The notes under the pieces are model-generated. The model did no database searches, was not told the origin of the DNA, and was given only the letters and a program-made list of their open reading frames with translations. From positions 28,877-92,876 of the forward strand of contig JBPCMN010000005.1 in NCBI GenBank assembly GCA_051002235.1: a DNA stretch of 64,000 bases, given 5' to 3'. Made by a program: the position numbers and the translations under genes. Shown here one piece after another: positions 32,743 through 41,116 of this stretch. The first letter of the stretch is position 1, and each line of letters starts with the position of its first letter. Origin of the DNA: JBPCMN01 sp013695115. Lineage in GTDB: Bacteria > Actinomycetota > Acidimicrobiia > IMCC26256 > JACDBD01.

Positions 32743-33933
32743 TTGTCCGACTGGGGTCACGCCACCGAGCTCGACGACATCTCGGGTCAGGTCGCGATCG
32801 CCGGGATCGGCGAGACCGAGTACACCAAGGCGTCGGGGCGGACTGCCCGCGAGATCGGGGTCGAGGCGGCCGAGCGGGCGATCGCCGACGCCGGCCTCGA
32901 GCCCACCGACATCGACGGCCTGTCCTGGAACGGCGCGTTCGCCGACTTCGACGCCGATGCGTTCCACGAGCACTTCGGCACCAGCCACGACCTGTGGACG
33001 TCGCGCTGGGGTGGCGGGATGACCTGGGCCGGCACCGCGCCCCACCTCGCGGCCCAGGCCATCGCCGACGGCAAGGCCCGTCACGTGCTCAACGTGTTCC
33101 CGGTGGCGTGGGCGACGCAGCGGGGGTCGATGACCGGTGGGCCGGGCGAGACCCACGCCGCCCAGCCGCTGAAGCAGAACCTGGAGGTGCCGTTCGGCTG
33201 GTTCCCCCAGCCGGTGTACTTCGCCACGATCATGCGGCGGCACATGCTCGAGTTCGGGACGACCGAAGAGCAGTTCGGCGCGATCGCGGTGGCGTGCCGT
33301 CGGAACGCCAACCACAACCCGACCGCGGTTATGCACGAGAAGAAGATGACGCTCGACGACTACTTGGCGTCACCGCTCCTGGCCGACCCGTTGCGGATGT
33401 TCGACAGCTGCCTCATCTCCGACGGCGGCGCCGCCTACATCACCACGTCGCTCGAGCGCGCCCGCGACCTGGCCCAGCCGCCCGCGGTCGTCGCCGGCGT
33501 GGGGGAGGGCAACGCCGAGTCGGGCGGCCATTGGAGTCAGCAGCAGGAATTCACGTCGACACCGCAGGTGTTCTCGGCGCCGCCGGCGTTCAAGATGGCC
33601 GGCCTCGCGCCCGGCGACGTCGACGTCCTGACGGTGTACGACCCGTTCACGGTCGTGTCGATGATGCAGATCGAGGACATGGGCTTCTGCGAGAAGGGCG
33701 CGGCGGGGGAGTTCGTCGAGGGCGACACCCTCCACCACGACGGGGAGCTGGCGTTCAACACCCACGGCGGGCTCCTGAGCCACGCCTACGTGCTCGGCAT
33801 CGCCCACGTCGTCGAGGTGGTGAAGCAGATCCGGGGCACCGCGCCGGCGCAGGTGCCGGGCTGCGAGGTCGGTGTGTACGGCGGGTACACCGGCGGCATG
33901 GCGTCGACGCTCATCCTCACGGAGGACCGGTGA
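32743..33933 (+). CDS. Thiolase-superfamily lipid-transfer protein (SCP-x/Ltp-like)
   Basis: A 396-residue thiolase-fold protein of the lipid-transfer/acetyl-CoA acetyltransferase group. QVAIAGIGETEYTKASGR opens it. FNTHGGLLSHAYVLG contains the conserved C-terminal His of the group, and GEYTGGMAS-like VYGGYTGGMASTLILTE closes the fold. There is no typical thiolase Cys near residue 90 (VFPVAWATQRGSMTG), as in Ltp2-type aldolases that need a DUF35 partner. Start TTG at 32743 lies 3 nt after the redoxin stop. The next gene is a DUF35 protein overlapping by one base, a pairing known in steroid side-chain retro-aldol enzymes. Confidence 0.88.
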   Translation: MSDWGHATELDDISGQVAIAGIGETEYTKASGRTAREIGVEAAERAIADAGLEPTDIDGLSWNGAFADFDADAFHEHFGTSHDLWTSRWGGGMTWAGTAPHLAAQAIADGKARHVLNVFPVAWATQRGSMTGGPGETHAAQPLKQNLEVPFGWFPQPVYFATIMRRHMLEFGTTEEQFGAIAVACRRNANHNPTAVMHEKKMTLDDYLASPLLADPLRMFDSCLISDGGAAYITTSLERARDLAQPPAVVAGVGEGNAESGGHWSQQQEFTSTPQVFSAPPAFKMAGLAPGDVDVLTVYDPFTVVSMMQIEDMGFCEKGAAGEFVEGDTLHHDGELAFNTHGGLLSHAYVLGIAHVVEVVKQIRGTAPAQVPGCEVGVYGGYTGGMASTLILTEDR

Positions 33934-34376
33934 TGGTCTCGCTGAAGCGGGCCGACTTCCCCCTGCCCGATCTCTCCGACGAGCGCACCACCGAGTTCTT
34001 CGCCGGCGCCGCTCGGGGTGAGCTGGTGATTCCGAAATGTGACTCGTGCGGCGCGTTCTGCTGGTACCCCGAGGAGCGCTGCCTGAAGTGTGACGGCGAC
34101 GCGTTCACGTGGACAGCAGTGGACGGGCACGGTCGCCTGTACTCGTGGGCAGTCGTGCGCCGCGCGTTCCTCCCCGCGTTCGAGGAGATGGTGCCGTTCG
34201 TGACCGGGCTGGTCGCCCTCGACGCCGATCCGACCGTGCGTATCGTCAGCTACGTCGTCGACTGCGATCCGGACGCGCTGGCGGCCGACCAGCCGCTCGA
34301 CGTGGTGTTCCGTGACCTGCGCTTCCCGACGGTGCCGGACCGGGCCGTCCCCGTCCCGATGTTCGTACCTGCTTGA
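33933..34376 (+). CDS. DUF35/OB-fold zinc-ribbon protein, partner of the thiolase
   Basis: A 147-residue protein with an N-terminal zinc ribbon (Cys36, Cys39, Cys50, Cys53 in CDSCGAFCWYPEERCLKC) and an OB-fold (GRLYSWAVVRRAFLPAFEEMVPFVTGLVAL). Members bind acyl-CoA and assemble with thiolase-like proteins; in actinobacterial steroid degradation such a pair forms the Ltp2-DUF35 aldolase. Its ATG overlaps the thiolase stop by one base (TGATG), which supports a stoichiometric complex. The exact substrate is unknown. Confidence 0.88.
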   Translation: MVSLKRADFPLPDLSDERTTEFFAGAARGELVIPKCDSCGAFCWYPEERCLKCDGDAFTWTAVDGHGRLYSWAVVRRAFLPAFEEMVPFVTGLVALDADPTVRIVSYVVDCDPDALAADQPLDVVFRDLRFPTVPDRAVPVPMFVPA

Positions 34377-34383
34377 TCTGCCT

Positions 34384-34401
34384 GGCCGCCTGACGGCGGC
34401 C
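34384..34401. terminator. Hairpin between convergent genes (possible bidirectional terminator)
   Basis: GGCCGCC (34384-34390) and GGCGGCC (34395-34401) form a perfect 7-bp stem around TGAC. It fills the 27-nt gap between the DUF35 gene end and the convergent VOC gene end. There is no T tract on either side, so factor-independent activity is unproven. Confidence 0.5.
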
Positions 34402-34403
34402 GG

Positions 34404-35171
34404 TCACTCGTCGGCCATCTCGAGGATCGAGAACACCGCGCCCTGAGGATCGCTCACAACCGCGAACCGACCAGGTGGGAAGTCCATCGGTGGATCCAGG
34501 ACCTTCCCGCCCAGCTCCTCGGCGTGATCGGCGCTGGCGTCGCAGTCGTCGACGGCGAAATACGTCATCCAGTGGGGCGGGATGTCGTCCGGCCAGTCGT
34601 CGGTCATCTGGATCATGCCGCCGACGGAGTGCTCGCCCAGCTTCCACTCGGTGTAGACGGTGCCCTCGAACGGGTTCGTCCTGACGCCCCAGCCGAACAC
34701 GGCGCGGTAGAAGTCGCGGGCAGTATCGATGTCGCGGGTCGTGAGCTCGTTCCAGCACAGCGTGTTGGGCTCGTTCACCAGCTCGGCGTACGGATGGTCG
34801 ACCGCTTGCCAGATGCCGAACGAGGCGCCGACGGGGTCGAGGAAGGCGGCGACGCGCCCCGCCCCGGCGACATCGGTCACTTCTTGTTCGACCGTTGCGC
34901 CCGCGCCGATCGCCTTCTTCGCCGTGCTCTCGGCGTTGTCGACCGCGATGTAGGTCATCCATGCCGGCGCGCTGTGATCAGTAAGCGGACCCAAGCCCGC
35001 GACCATCTTCCCGCCGAGCATGCCGGCGGTCGAGTCATGGTGCGCCGGATCAGGGGCATCGACCGTCCAGCCGAAGAGCCCCGAGTAGAAGCGTCGGGCG
35101 TCGTCGACATCGGAGGTCCGGAGGTCGACCCACGCCGGTGTGCCCGACGGGTACGCGTGCATCTCCACCAT
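34404..35171 (-). CDS. Two-domain VOC (glyoxalase-fold) protein
   Basis: A 255-residue protein made of two tandem VOC domains. The first begins GTPAWVDLRTSDVDDARRFY and ends FLDPVGASFGIWQA; the second begins LCWNELTTRDIDTARDFYRAVFGW and ends VSDPQGAVFSILEM. The FYxxLFGW and DP-x-G-A pattern recurs in both. This is the architecture of the hydroxylase/cyclase-like actinobacterial proteins often labelled glyoxalase. Metal-binding residues are partly missing, so it may bind rather than convert its ligand. ATG at 35171 is used. It is divergent from a CoA transferase gene 44 nt away. Confidence 0.85.
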   Translation of the reverse strand: MVEMHAYPSGTPAWVDLRTSDVDDARRFYSGLFGWTVDAPDPAHHDSTAGMLGGKMVAGLGPLTDHSAPAWMTYIAVDNAESTAKKAIGAGATVEQEVTDVAGAGRVAAFLDPVGASFGIWQAVDHPYAELVNEPNTLCWNELTTRDIDTARDFYRAVFGWGVRTNPFEGTVYTEWKLGEHSVGGMIQMTDDWPDDIPPHWMTYFAVDDCDASADHAEELGGKVLDPPMDFPPGRFAVVSDPQGAVFSILEMADE

Positions 35172-35215
35172 CCGATCGAGTGTAGATACGCTCCCCGCAT
35201 CGTGAAGGTGGCGCG

Positions 35216-37417
35216 GTGATCTACGACGGGCTGCGGGTCGTCGACTGCTCGACCGGTCTCGCCGCCGGCTACTGCTCGAAGCTGCTCACCGATCTCGGCG
35301 CCGACGTGGTGAAGCTCGAGCCGCCCGGCGGCGACGAGTTGCGGCGGGCCCGGCCCGAGTTGTGGTCGTACCTGCACACGTCGCAGCGCAGCGTCGTGAC
35401 CGACGACCCCGCCCCCTGGGTCGGGGGCGCCGACGTCGCCATCGAGGACTTCACCCCCGGGACGTTCGAGGCGATGGGCCTCATGGAGCTGGCCCGGGTG
35501 ACGGTGTCGGTCTCGTCGTTCGGGCGGGGCGGCCCCGACACGGTGCTCACGCTGCCCGAGGAAGTGCTCCAGGCCCGGTCGGGCTCGCTCTCGAACCACG
35601 GGCACATGGACAAGCCGCCGCTGACCGTCGCCGGCGGCCTCGGCGAGTACGTGACCGGCGCCTTCGCGGCGCTGGGCGCGGTGAGCGCCCTCCGCCGGGT
35701 GCGCCAAACGGGTGACCGTGAGACGGTCGACGTGTCGATGTTCGAGGCCATGCACCTCACGCTGGTCACGTACCCGACGCTGTTCTCGCGCTTCCCCGGC
35801 GGGATGCTGGCGACGTTCCGGTGGGTGATGATCCCGGGAAACGAACCGTGCGCCGACGGCAACTTCGTCGGCATCACGACGGTCACGAAGGCGCAGTGGC
35901 TGTCGCTGCTCAAGGTCGTGGGGCAAGAGGAGCTCCTCGACGACGAGGAGCTGACCACGATGCTGGGCCGGTTCAAGCGGGCGAAGGAGGTCAACGAGCT
36001 TCTGCGCGCGTTCACGATGAGCCACACCGCCGAGGAGGTCGTGGAGCTGTGCGCGGCCGAGCGCGTCCCCGCCGCGGTGGTGGGAAACGGCGAGCTGCTG
36101 CCGCAGTTCGGGCAGCTGAAGGCGCGCAACGGCTTCGTGACGCAACCGGGGGAGGAATGGATCCGGCCCCGGGCGCCGTTCCGGTTCTCGGCCGTGCCCG
36201 ACCGCGCCATGACGCCCGCCCCGCGTCTCGGTGAGCACTCGGGCGACGCGCCGCCATCGCCGGCGGAGTCGCCGGCCGGCGCCGGTTCGCCGGGGGAGCG
36301 TCCGCTGGCCGGGATGAAGGTGCTCGACTTCACCCAGTTCTGGTCGGGGCCGTGGGCGACGGCATGGCTCGTCGCCATGGGCGCCGAGGTCGTCAAGGTC
36401 GAGTCGATCCAGCGGCCCGACGGCATCCGGTTCAGCTCGGCGATCCGACCGAAGCAGGACGAGCGCTACTTCGAGATGACCGCGCTGTTCCACGCCACCA
36501 ACCTGGGCAAGAAGGGCATCACCCTCGATCTCGGGCACCCTGACGGGCTCGCGCTGGTGAAGCGACTGATCGAGCGCTTCGACATCGTGGTCGAGAACTT
36601 CACCCCCCGGGTGATGGATGGGTTCGGGCTCTCGTACGAGGAGGTGCGGGCGCTGCGGCCCGACGTCATCTACCTGCGGCTGCCGGCGTTCGGGCTCTCG
36701 GGTCCGTGGCGCGACCGTCCCGGGTTCGCTCAGACGATGGAGCAGCTGAGCGGGATGGCGTGGGCCACCGGCTACGAGGACGGCCCGCCGATCATCCCCG
36801 GCGGCTTCGTCGACCCCGCCGTCGGTACGCACACCGCCATCGCGCTGATGGCGGTGGTCGAGCACCGCGACCGCACCGGTGAGGGCCAGCTGGTCGAGAT
36901 TCCGATGATCGAGGTGGCGGCGGCGATGACCGCCGAGCAGGTGATCGACTTCTCGGCCCATGGTCGGGTCGCGCCCCGCCGGGGCGACGGCGGCGTGTAC
37001 CGGTGCGAGGGCGAGGGCGAGCCGTGGGTCGCGGTCGACCGCACGAGCGACCCGATGTCGGCCGAGGAGCGGGCCGAGTGGTGCGCGCCGCGCTCGCCCG
37101 AGCAGGCGGCGAAGGCGCTGCTGGCCGAGGGCATCCCTGCGGCGGCGATGGTGCCGGCGTTCGCCACCCTCGACGATGCGCAACTGCGGGCGCGCAACTT
37201 CTTCCAGGCCATCGACCACCCGGTCGTGGGGGAGCAGGAGTACCCGGGGTGGCCGATGCAGTTCTCGTCGCAGGGGCCGTCGGGCTGGTGGCCCGGCCCC
37301 GCGCCGATGCTGGGACAGCACAACGACGAGGTGCTGCGCGAGATCGGGGTCAGCGACGACGAGCTTGCTCGGTTACGGGCCGAGGGCGTGATCGGTGATC
37401 GTCCGGTAGTCGGCTGA
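35216..37417 (+). CDS. Fused tandem CaiB/BaiF family CoA transferase
   Basis: A 733-residue protein with two family III CoA transferase domains. Residues about 1-340 (LRVVDCSTGLAAGYCSKLLTDLGADVVKLE) and about 365-733 (MKVLDFTQFWSGPWATAWLVAMGAEVVKVE) repeat the same fold. A Pro/Ala/Ser-rich linker with SPAESPAGAGSPGE joins them. In the second half the catalytic-Asp segment GGFVDPAVGTHTAIAL is intact, while the equivalent place in the first half reads GGLGEYVTGAFAAL with Glu. A single polypeptide may thus replace the interlocked dimer, with one catalytic half. Start is GTG at 35216. The acyl-CoA substrates are unknown. Confidence 0.88.
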   Translation: MIYDGLRVVDCSTGLAAGYCSKLLTDLGADVVKLEPPGGDELRRARPELWSYLHTSQRSVVTDDPAPWVGGADVAIEDFTPGTFEAMGLMELARVTVSVSSFGRGGPDTVLTLPEEVLQARSGSLSNHGHMDKPPLTVAGGLGEYVTGAFAALGAVSALRRVRQTGDRETVDVSMFEAMHLTLVTYPTLFSRFPGGMLATFRWVMIPGNEPCADGNFVGITTVTKAQWLSLLKVVGQEELLDDEELTTMLGRFKRAKEVNELLRAFTMSHTAEEVVELCAAERVPAAVVGNGELLPQFGQLKARNGFVTQPGEEWIRPRAPFRFSAVPDRAMTPAPRLGEHSGDAPPSPAESPAGAGSPGERPLAGMKVLDFTQFWSGPWATAWLVAMGAEVVKVESIQRPDGIRFSSAIRPKQDERYFEMTALFHATNLGKKGITLDLGHPDGLALVKRLIERFDIVVENFTPRVMDGFGLSYEEVRALRPDVIYLRLPAFGLSGPWRDRPGFAQTMEQLSGMAWATGYEDGPPIIPGGFVDPAVGTHTAIALMAVVEHRDRTGEGQLVEIPMIEVAAAMTAEQVIDFSAHGRVAPRRGDGGVYRCEGEGEPWVAVDRTSDPMSAEERAEWCAPRSPEQAAKALLAEGIPAAAMVPAFATLDDAQLRARNFFQAIDHPVVGEQEYPGWPMQFSSQGPSGWWPGPAPMLGQHNDEVLREIGVSDDELARLRAEGVIGDRPVVG

Positions 37418-37419
37418 CC

Positions 37420-38571
37420 TCATGGGGGGTCGGGATCGTCGGGTGGGGCGAGGTCCCAGTCGTGGGTGGTGCCGGTGACGTTCCAGCCGCAGTAGGTCTT
37501 GAGCTTGTGGTGGTGGGAACAGATCCGCCACAGGTTGGCGTCCTCGGTGCGGCCATGGTCTTCGAGGGCGAGGACGTGGTCGATCTCGAGAAACTGATCG
37601 TTGGCGCACGTCTTGACGCCGCAGGTCGGATAGCGCGCTTCGACGGCTCGGCGCAGCCTCGCGGGGATGGTGCGGGTGGGCTTGGAGACGGCGGTGATGT
37701 CGTCGCCGTCGCGGACCAGCACGCTGATGCGGGCGTCATCGAGCAGCGCCCGCGCCGTGGTGACGGGGATCGGGCCGACGCCCTTGATCTCGCAGCGCTC
37801 GCCCGGTTCGGTGTGACCGCGGGGCAACGCGGCGGCAGTGACCTCGAGTCGCACGTCGACGGGTTTGCACGGGCCCTCGGTCACGGCCGCGACGAGCCCG
37901 TCGGCGGCGTAAGCGGTGCGCGGCTCACGGCGGCCGGCTCGGCGGGCTTCGGCGAAGATCCGGTCAGTGTGGGCGTGCCACGCCGAACTCAGCCGGGCGC
38001 CGGCGTCGGGAGCGAGGCGGGCTTGGAGGCAGTAGGCGCCGTCGGGATCGGTCCACTCGTGCGCGCGCCGGTTTACGTGCAGCTGGCGGGCCCAGGCCCG
38101 GTCGTCGGCTTGGGCGCCGGCGCGCACCTGCCGGCACCGGTCGCGCAGCCCCTTGACGCTCTGTTCCGATGCCGTCGCCAGCAGATCGGCCTCGGCTTCG
38201 GGGTCGGCCTCGACGGCGCTGGTGATCTCGGCGACCTGGGTCTCGGACAGCTCCCCGGCCCGGAACGCTTCCTCCGTGGCAGGCAGCTCGTCGAGCGCCC
38301 GCGCCGCTTCGAGCGTCCGTGACGCCGCGCCCACGGTCGTTCCAGTCGTCGTGGCGACGAAGTGCGCGGCACTCCGATGCCCGCTGTCGCGCCACGCCTT
38401 CGTCTCGTCGACCCGTCGCGCCCCGCGCGCCTTGATCGCGGCGCAGATCCGTTCCCCGCGCGCGGCCAGCTCGACGAGCCTGGCGGCGTGCCGGCCGTCG
38501 AGGCAGGCGGGATCGAACTGGCGCGACGTCGCCTCAAGCTCGGCGATCGCGGCACGGACACGTGCGAACAC
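37420..38571 (-). CDS. DUF222/HNH endonuclease domain protein (13E12-like)
   Basis: A 383-residue protein with an N-terminal helical DUF222 region and a C-terminal HNH nuclease motif: FLEIDHVLALEDHGRTEDANLWRICSHHHKLKT. It resembles the mycobacterial 13E12-repeat proteins. Such genes are common and often multicopy in actinobacteria, and may be linked to mobile or homing functions. GTG at 38571 has GGGAGGGG just upstream. A perfect CGAAC-N4-GTTCG LexA-type box lies 70 bp upstream, so the gene is probably induced by DNA damage. Its 3' end is 2 nt from the convergent CoA transferase. Confidence 0.87.
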   Translation of the reverse strand: MFARVRAAIAELEATSRQFDPACLDGRHAARLVELAARGERICAAIKARGARRVDETKAWRDSGHRSAAHFVATTTGTTVGAASRTLEAARALDELPATEEAFRAGELSETQVAEITSAVEADPEAEADLLATASEQSVKGLRDRCRQVRAGAQADDRAWARQLHVNRRAHEWTDPDGAYCLQARLAPDAGARLSSAWHAHTDRIFAEARRAGRREPRTAYAADGLVAAVTEGPCKPVDVRLEVTAAALPRGHTEPGERCEIKGVGPIPVTTARALLDDARISVLVRDGDDITAVSKPTRTIPARLRRAVEARYPTCGVKTCANDQFLEIDHVLALEDHGRTEDANLWRICSHHHKLKTYCGWNVTGTTHDWDLAPPDDPDPP

Positions 38572-38639
38572 AGCTCCCCTCCCGGGAGTTCGGACTCTGA
38601 CCGGGGGAAGAGCGGCGAAGGAAGTGTGCCACCATGGTA

Positions 38640-38655
38640 TCGAACAGGTGTTCGC
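38640..38655. promoter_or_regulatory. LexA/SOS-type box
   Basis: CGAACAGGTGTTCG (38641-38654) is a perfect inverted repeat matching the actinobacterial LexA consensus CGAAC-N4-GTTCG. It lies in the divergent region between the HNH gene (start 38571) and the methyltransferase gene (start 38687). The HNH gene is the likelier target, since mycobacterial 13E12-type genes are known to carry such boxes. Confidence 0.7.
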
Positions 38656-38686
38656 CTGTCAAGGCGTAATTGCCTAGGATGCCGCC

Positions 38687-39469
38687 GTGACCTCGTCCCA
38701 GCCCCGAGAGCAGCGGCTCGTCTTCGGCGAGGTCGCCGAGCGCTACGACCGCGCCCGTCCTACCTATCCGACCGAGCTGGTGGGCGACGTCGCCGAGATC
38801 CTCGGGTTGCCTGAGCGGGCCCGGGTGCTCGAGGTCGGGACCGGGACGGGCAAGGCGACGGTGCTGTGGGCCGGTGCCGGCTACGAGGTGCTCGGGCTCG
38901 AACCCAGCGAGGAGATGGCGGCCATCGCCCGTCGCAAATTCGCCGGCCGCGGCACTGTCACGATCGAGACCACCGGTCTCGAGGTCTGGGAGGTGGAGCC
39001 CGAAGCGTTCGACCTCGTCACCGCAGCCCAGGCGTGGCACTGGGTGGATCGGGAGATCGGGTTTCCGAAGGCCCACGACGCGCTCCGTCCCGGCGGAGGC
39101 GTCGCGCTCTTCTGGAACTGGGAGCGCGAGCGGCCGACCAACATCGAAGTCGTGTTCGACGACGTGTATCGGCGGGTCGCGCCCGAGCTCGTGAAGGAAC
39201 CGCTGAAGCACCGGGTCGGAGAGGCGATTCGCGACGAGCTGGCGGCGTCCCCCCACTTCGGTGACGTGACGGTGCGTCGGTACCCGTGGGAGAAGGTGTA
39301 CACGCCCGAGACCTACGTCGATCTGCTCGGTACCCACTCCGACCACCGCATGCTGCCCGACGACCATCGGGAGCGCCTCCACGATGGCGTTGCCGCGGTC
39401 ATCGACGGTCTCGGCGGAAGCGTCACCATCGGCTACACCACCGAGGTGCTGATCGCGGCGCGCGCCTAG
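38687..39469 (+). CDS. Class I SAM-dependent methyltransferase
   Basis: A 260-residue methyltransferase. Motif I is VLEVGTGTGKATVLWA, motif II is EVLGLEPSEEM, and AFDLVTAAQAWHWVD is the post-II segment found in the UbiE-like/Methyltransf_11 group. It starts with FGEVAERYDRARPTYP, again typical of this group. The substrate is unknown. GTG at 38687 follows TAGGAT by exactly 6 nt, a leaderless promoter. Two hotdog proteins follow on the same strand; the next gene has its own -10 box, so they may be separate transcripts. Confidence 0.88.
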   Translation: MTSSQPREQRLVFGEVAERYDRARPTYPTELVGDVAEILGLPERARVLEVGTGTGKATVLWAGAGYEVLGLEPSEEMAAIARRKFAGRGTVTIETTGLEVWEVEPEAFDLVTAAQAWHWVDREIGFPKAHDALRPGGGVALFWNWERERPTNIEVVFDDVYRRVAPELVKEPLKHRVGEAIRDELAASPHFGDVTVRRYPWEKVYTPETYVDLLGTHSDHRMLPDDHRERLHDGVAAVIDGLGGSVTIGYTTEVLIAARA

Positions 39470-39479
39470 GTTCTGGCCG

Positions 39480-40316
39480 GTGAGCGAGAGCGAACCAGAG
39501 AACTGGGGGTACCCGCCCGAGCGCCACCTGCTGCGTGACCTCCGACTCGAAGCCGAGCATCGCCCCGACGGCACGAGCACCGCCTGGATCCCGATGACGC
39601 CCGAGGTGCAGACCCCGAAAGGCACCCCGTCCCTCGGCGCGGTCACGACGCTGGTGGACGCACTCGGCGGCGGCATGGCGATCCCCGCCGTGCTCCCCAA
39701 CTGGATCGCCACCGCCGACCTCACCCTCCACCTGCTTCCCGGGCCCGCGGGTGAAGCGGTGGAGGCGCGTGGGCAGGTCGCCCGGGCCGGCCGGACGACG
39801 GTCGTGCTCGAGGTCGAGTTGTTCGACGTGCCCTCGGACGCACCGCGCGGCCTGGCCACGATGACGTTCTCGGTGATCGAGCGGGCCGTCGAGGCGCCGG
39901 TGTGGGAGCGGGATACGAGCACGGTGACCCGCATGACGATGGCGCTGCCCGGTTCCGGCTTCGAGGGCCACATGCACGAGGGCCTGGGGCTCGAGGTGAT
40001 CGACGCGCCTCGTGGTGTGGTGGAGCTGCCGATCGGCGACTTCGTCCTCAACAGCTTCCGCGCCGTGCAGGGCGGCGCCTTCGGCGCGGTCGCGGGTGCC
40101 GCGGCCGAGGCCGCGCTCATGGAGGCGTGCGGCGTGCCGGTCGAAGCTGTCGACCTCCATCTCACGTACCTCGAGCTGGGCAGGATCGGGCCGCTGCGCA
40201 CCGCCACGACCGTCCTGCGGTCATCGCCGTCCGAAGGTGCCGCTCGTGTGGAGATCGTCGATACCGGGGCCGACGACTTGCTGACCACTTGGGCCACGGT
40301 GGCGTGCGTGGCATGA
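39480..40316 (+). CDS. Acyl-CoA thioesterase-like double hotdog protein
   Basis: A 278-residue protein with two hotdog domains. The first has SLGAVTTLVDALGGGMAI and WIATADLTLHLLPGPAG; the second has VLNSFRAVQGGAFGAVAGAAAEAALM and VDLHLTYLELGRIGPL. These are the helix and strand signatures of PaaI-type thioesterases, which cleave acyl-CoA. GTG at 39480 is 7 nt after TAGGTT, another leaderless promoter. Its stop overlaps the start of a second double-hotdog protein (ATGA), so the pair probably forms one complex or acts in sequence. Confidence 0.85.
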   Translation: MSESEPENWGYPPERHLLRDLRLEAEHRPDGTSTAWIPMTPEVQTPKGTPSLGAVTTLVDALGGGMAIPAVLPNWIATADLTLHLLPGPAGEAVEARGQVARAGRTTVVLEVELFDVPSDAPRGLATMTFSVIERAVEAPVWERDTSTVTRMTMALPGSGFEGHMHEGLGLEVIDAPRGVVELPIGDFVLNSFRAVQGGAFGAVAGAAAEAALMEACGVPVEAVDLHLTYLELGRIGPLRTATTVLRSSPSEGAARVEIVDTGADDLLTTWATVACVA

Positions 40317-41116
40317 GCGCGAACGAGTTCGAGCGGGCACGGTCCTTCGGGCGCTACATCGGGATGACGCTATGGGAGGTCGACGACGGCAGCGGCAGCC
40401 CGGTGATCGAGGGCTTTGCTCCGGTGCGCGACGCCGTCCGGGGACCGGGTGGCGGCATGGCCACCGGCGCGCTACTGACGCTCGCCGACGGTCTCGGTGG
40501 ACTCTGCGGTGGGCTCGCGGTGCTGCCGCGCTGGGTGGTGTCGACCAACCTCATGTTGCGGGTCGCCCGGCTCGACCACGTCGGCCCCATCCGGGGTAGG
40601 GCGCGCGTCCTGCGCCGAGGCCGGAACGGTGTGGTCACCCAGATCGAGCTGCGCGACGACGGCAACGCCGATGCACTGGTGGGGGAGGCCGTGCTCACGT
40701 CAGCCGCGCTCGACCCGCCCGAAGGCATGCCGATGCCGCCCCGCCCGGTCGACATCGACCCCGGCCCGCTCCCCGAGATCGAGGGAACCCTGCGCGATGC
40801 GCTCGGCATCCACGAGGTCGACCCGCCCGATGGCTACGACGCCGCCGTCCGCATGGAGGTGACCCACGAGGTGCGGAACCCCTGGGGCATCGTTCACGGC
40901 GGCGCCACCGCGATGGTGATCGAAGCAGCTGTCGCGGTCGCGACCCCTGGCGCAGTGGTGACGGACACCGTCCTCCACTTCCTGCAACCCGGCCGCGCCG
41001 GTCCGATGGAAGCGAGAGTCCGCTCGATCCATCGTCGGTATGGCTCGGTCGGCTTGTACGACACGGGTGCCGGCGGTCGGCGGACCGCCGCGGCGGTCAC
41101 GACGACTGCTGGTTGA
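40313..41116 (+). CDS. Acyl-CoA thioesterase-like double hotdog protein
   Basis: A 267-residue protein with two hotdog domains. The first has PGGGMATGALLTLADGLGGLCGG and RWVVSTNLMLRVARLDHVGP; the second has NPWGIVHGGATAMVIEAAV, with the GxVHGG motif of active PaaI thioesterases, and VLHFLQPGRAGPMEA. The second half is therefore the likely catalytic one. ATG at 40313 overlaps the preceding stop. The 3' end overlaps a convergent alcohol dehydrogenase by 20 bp. The two adjacent genes appear to be an old duplication, each half of each protein keeping the hotdog pattern. Confidence 0.85.
   Translation: MSANEFERARSFGRYIGMTLWEVDDGSGSPVIEGFAPVRDAVRGPGGGMATGALLTLADGLGGLCGGLAVLPRWVVSTNLMLRVARLDHVGPIRGRARVLRRGRNGVVTQIELRDDGNADALVGEAVLTSAALDPPEGMPMPPRPVDIDPGPLPEIEGTLRDALGIHEVDPPDGYDAAVRMEVTHEVRNPWGIVHGGATAMVIEAAVAVATPGAVVTDTVLHFLQPGRAGPMEARVRSIHRRYGSVGLYDTGAGGRRTAAAVTTTAG

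Noticed and set aside
33085..33100. AACGTGTT sequence resembling a KstR box
   Set aside because: It lies inside the thiolase coding sequence and the flanking fixed positions do not match, so it is most likely chance.
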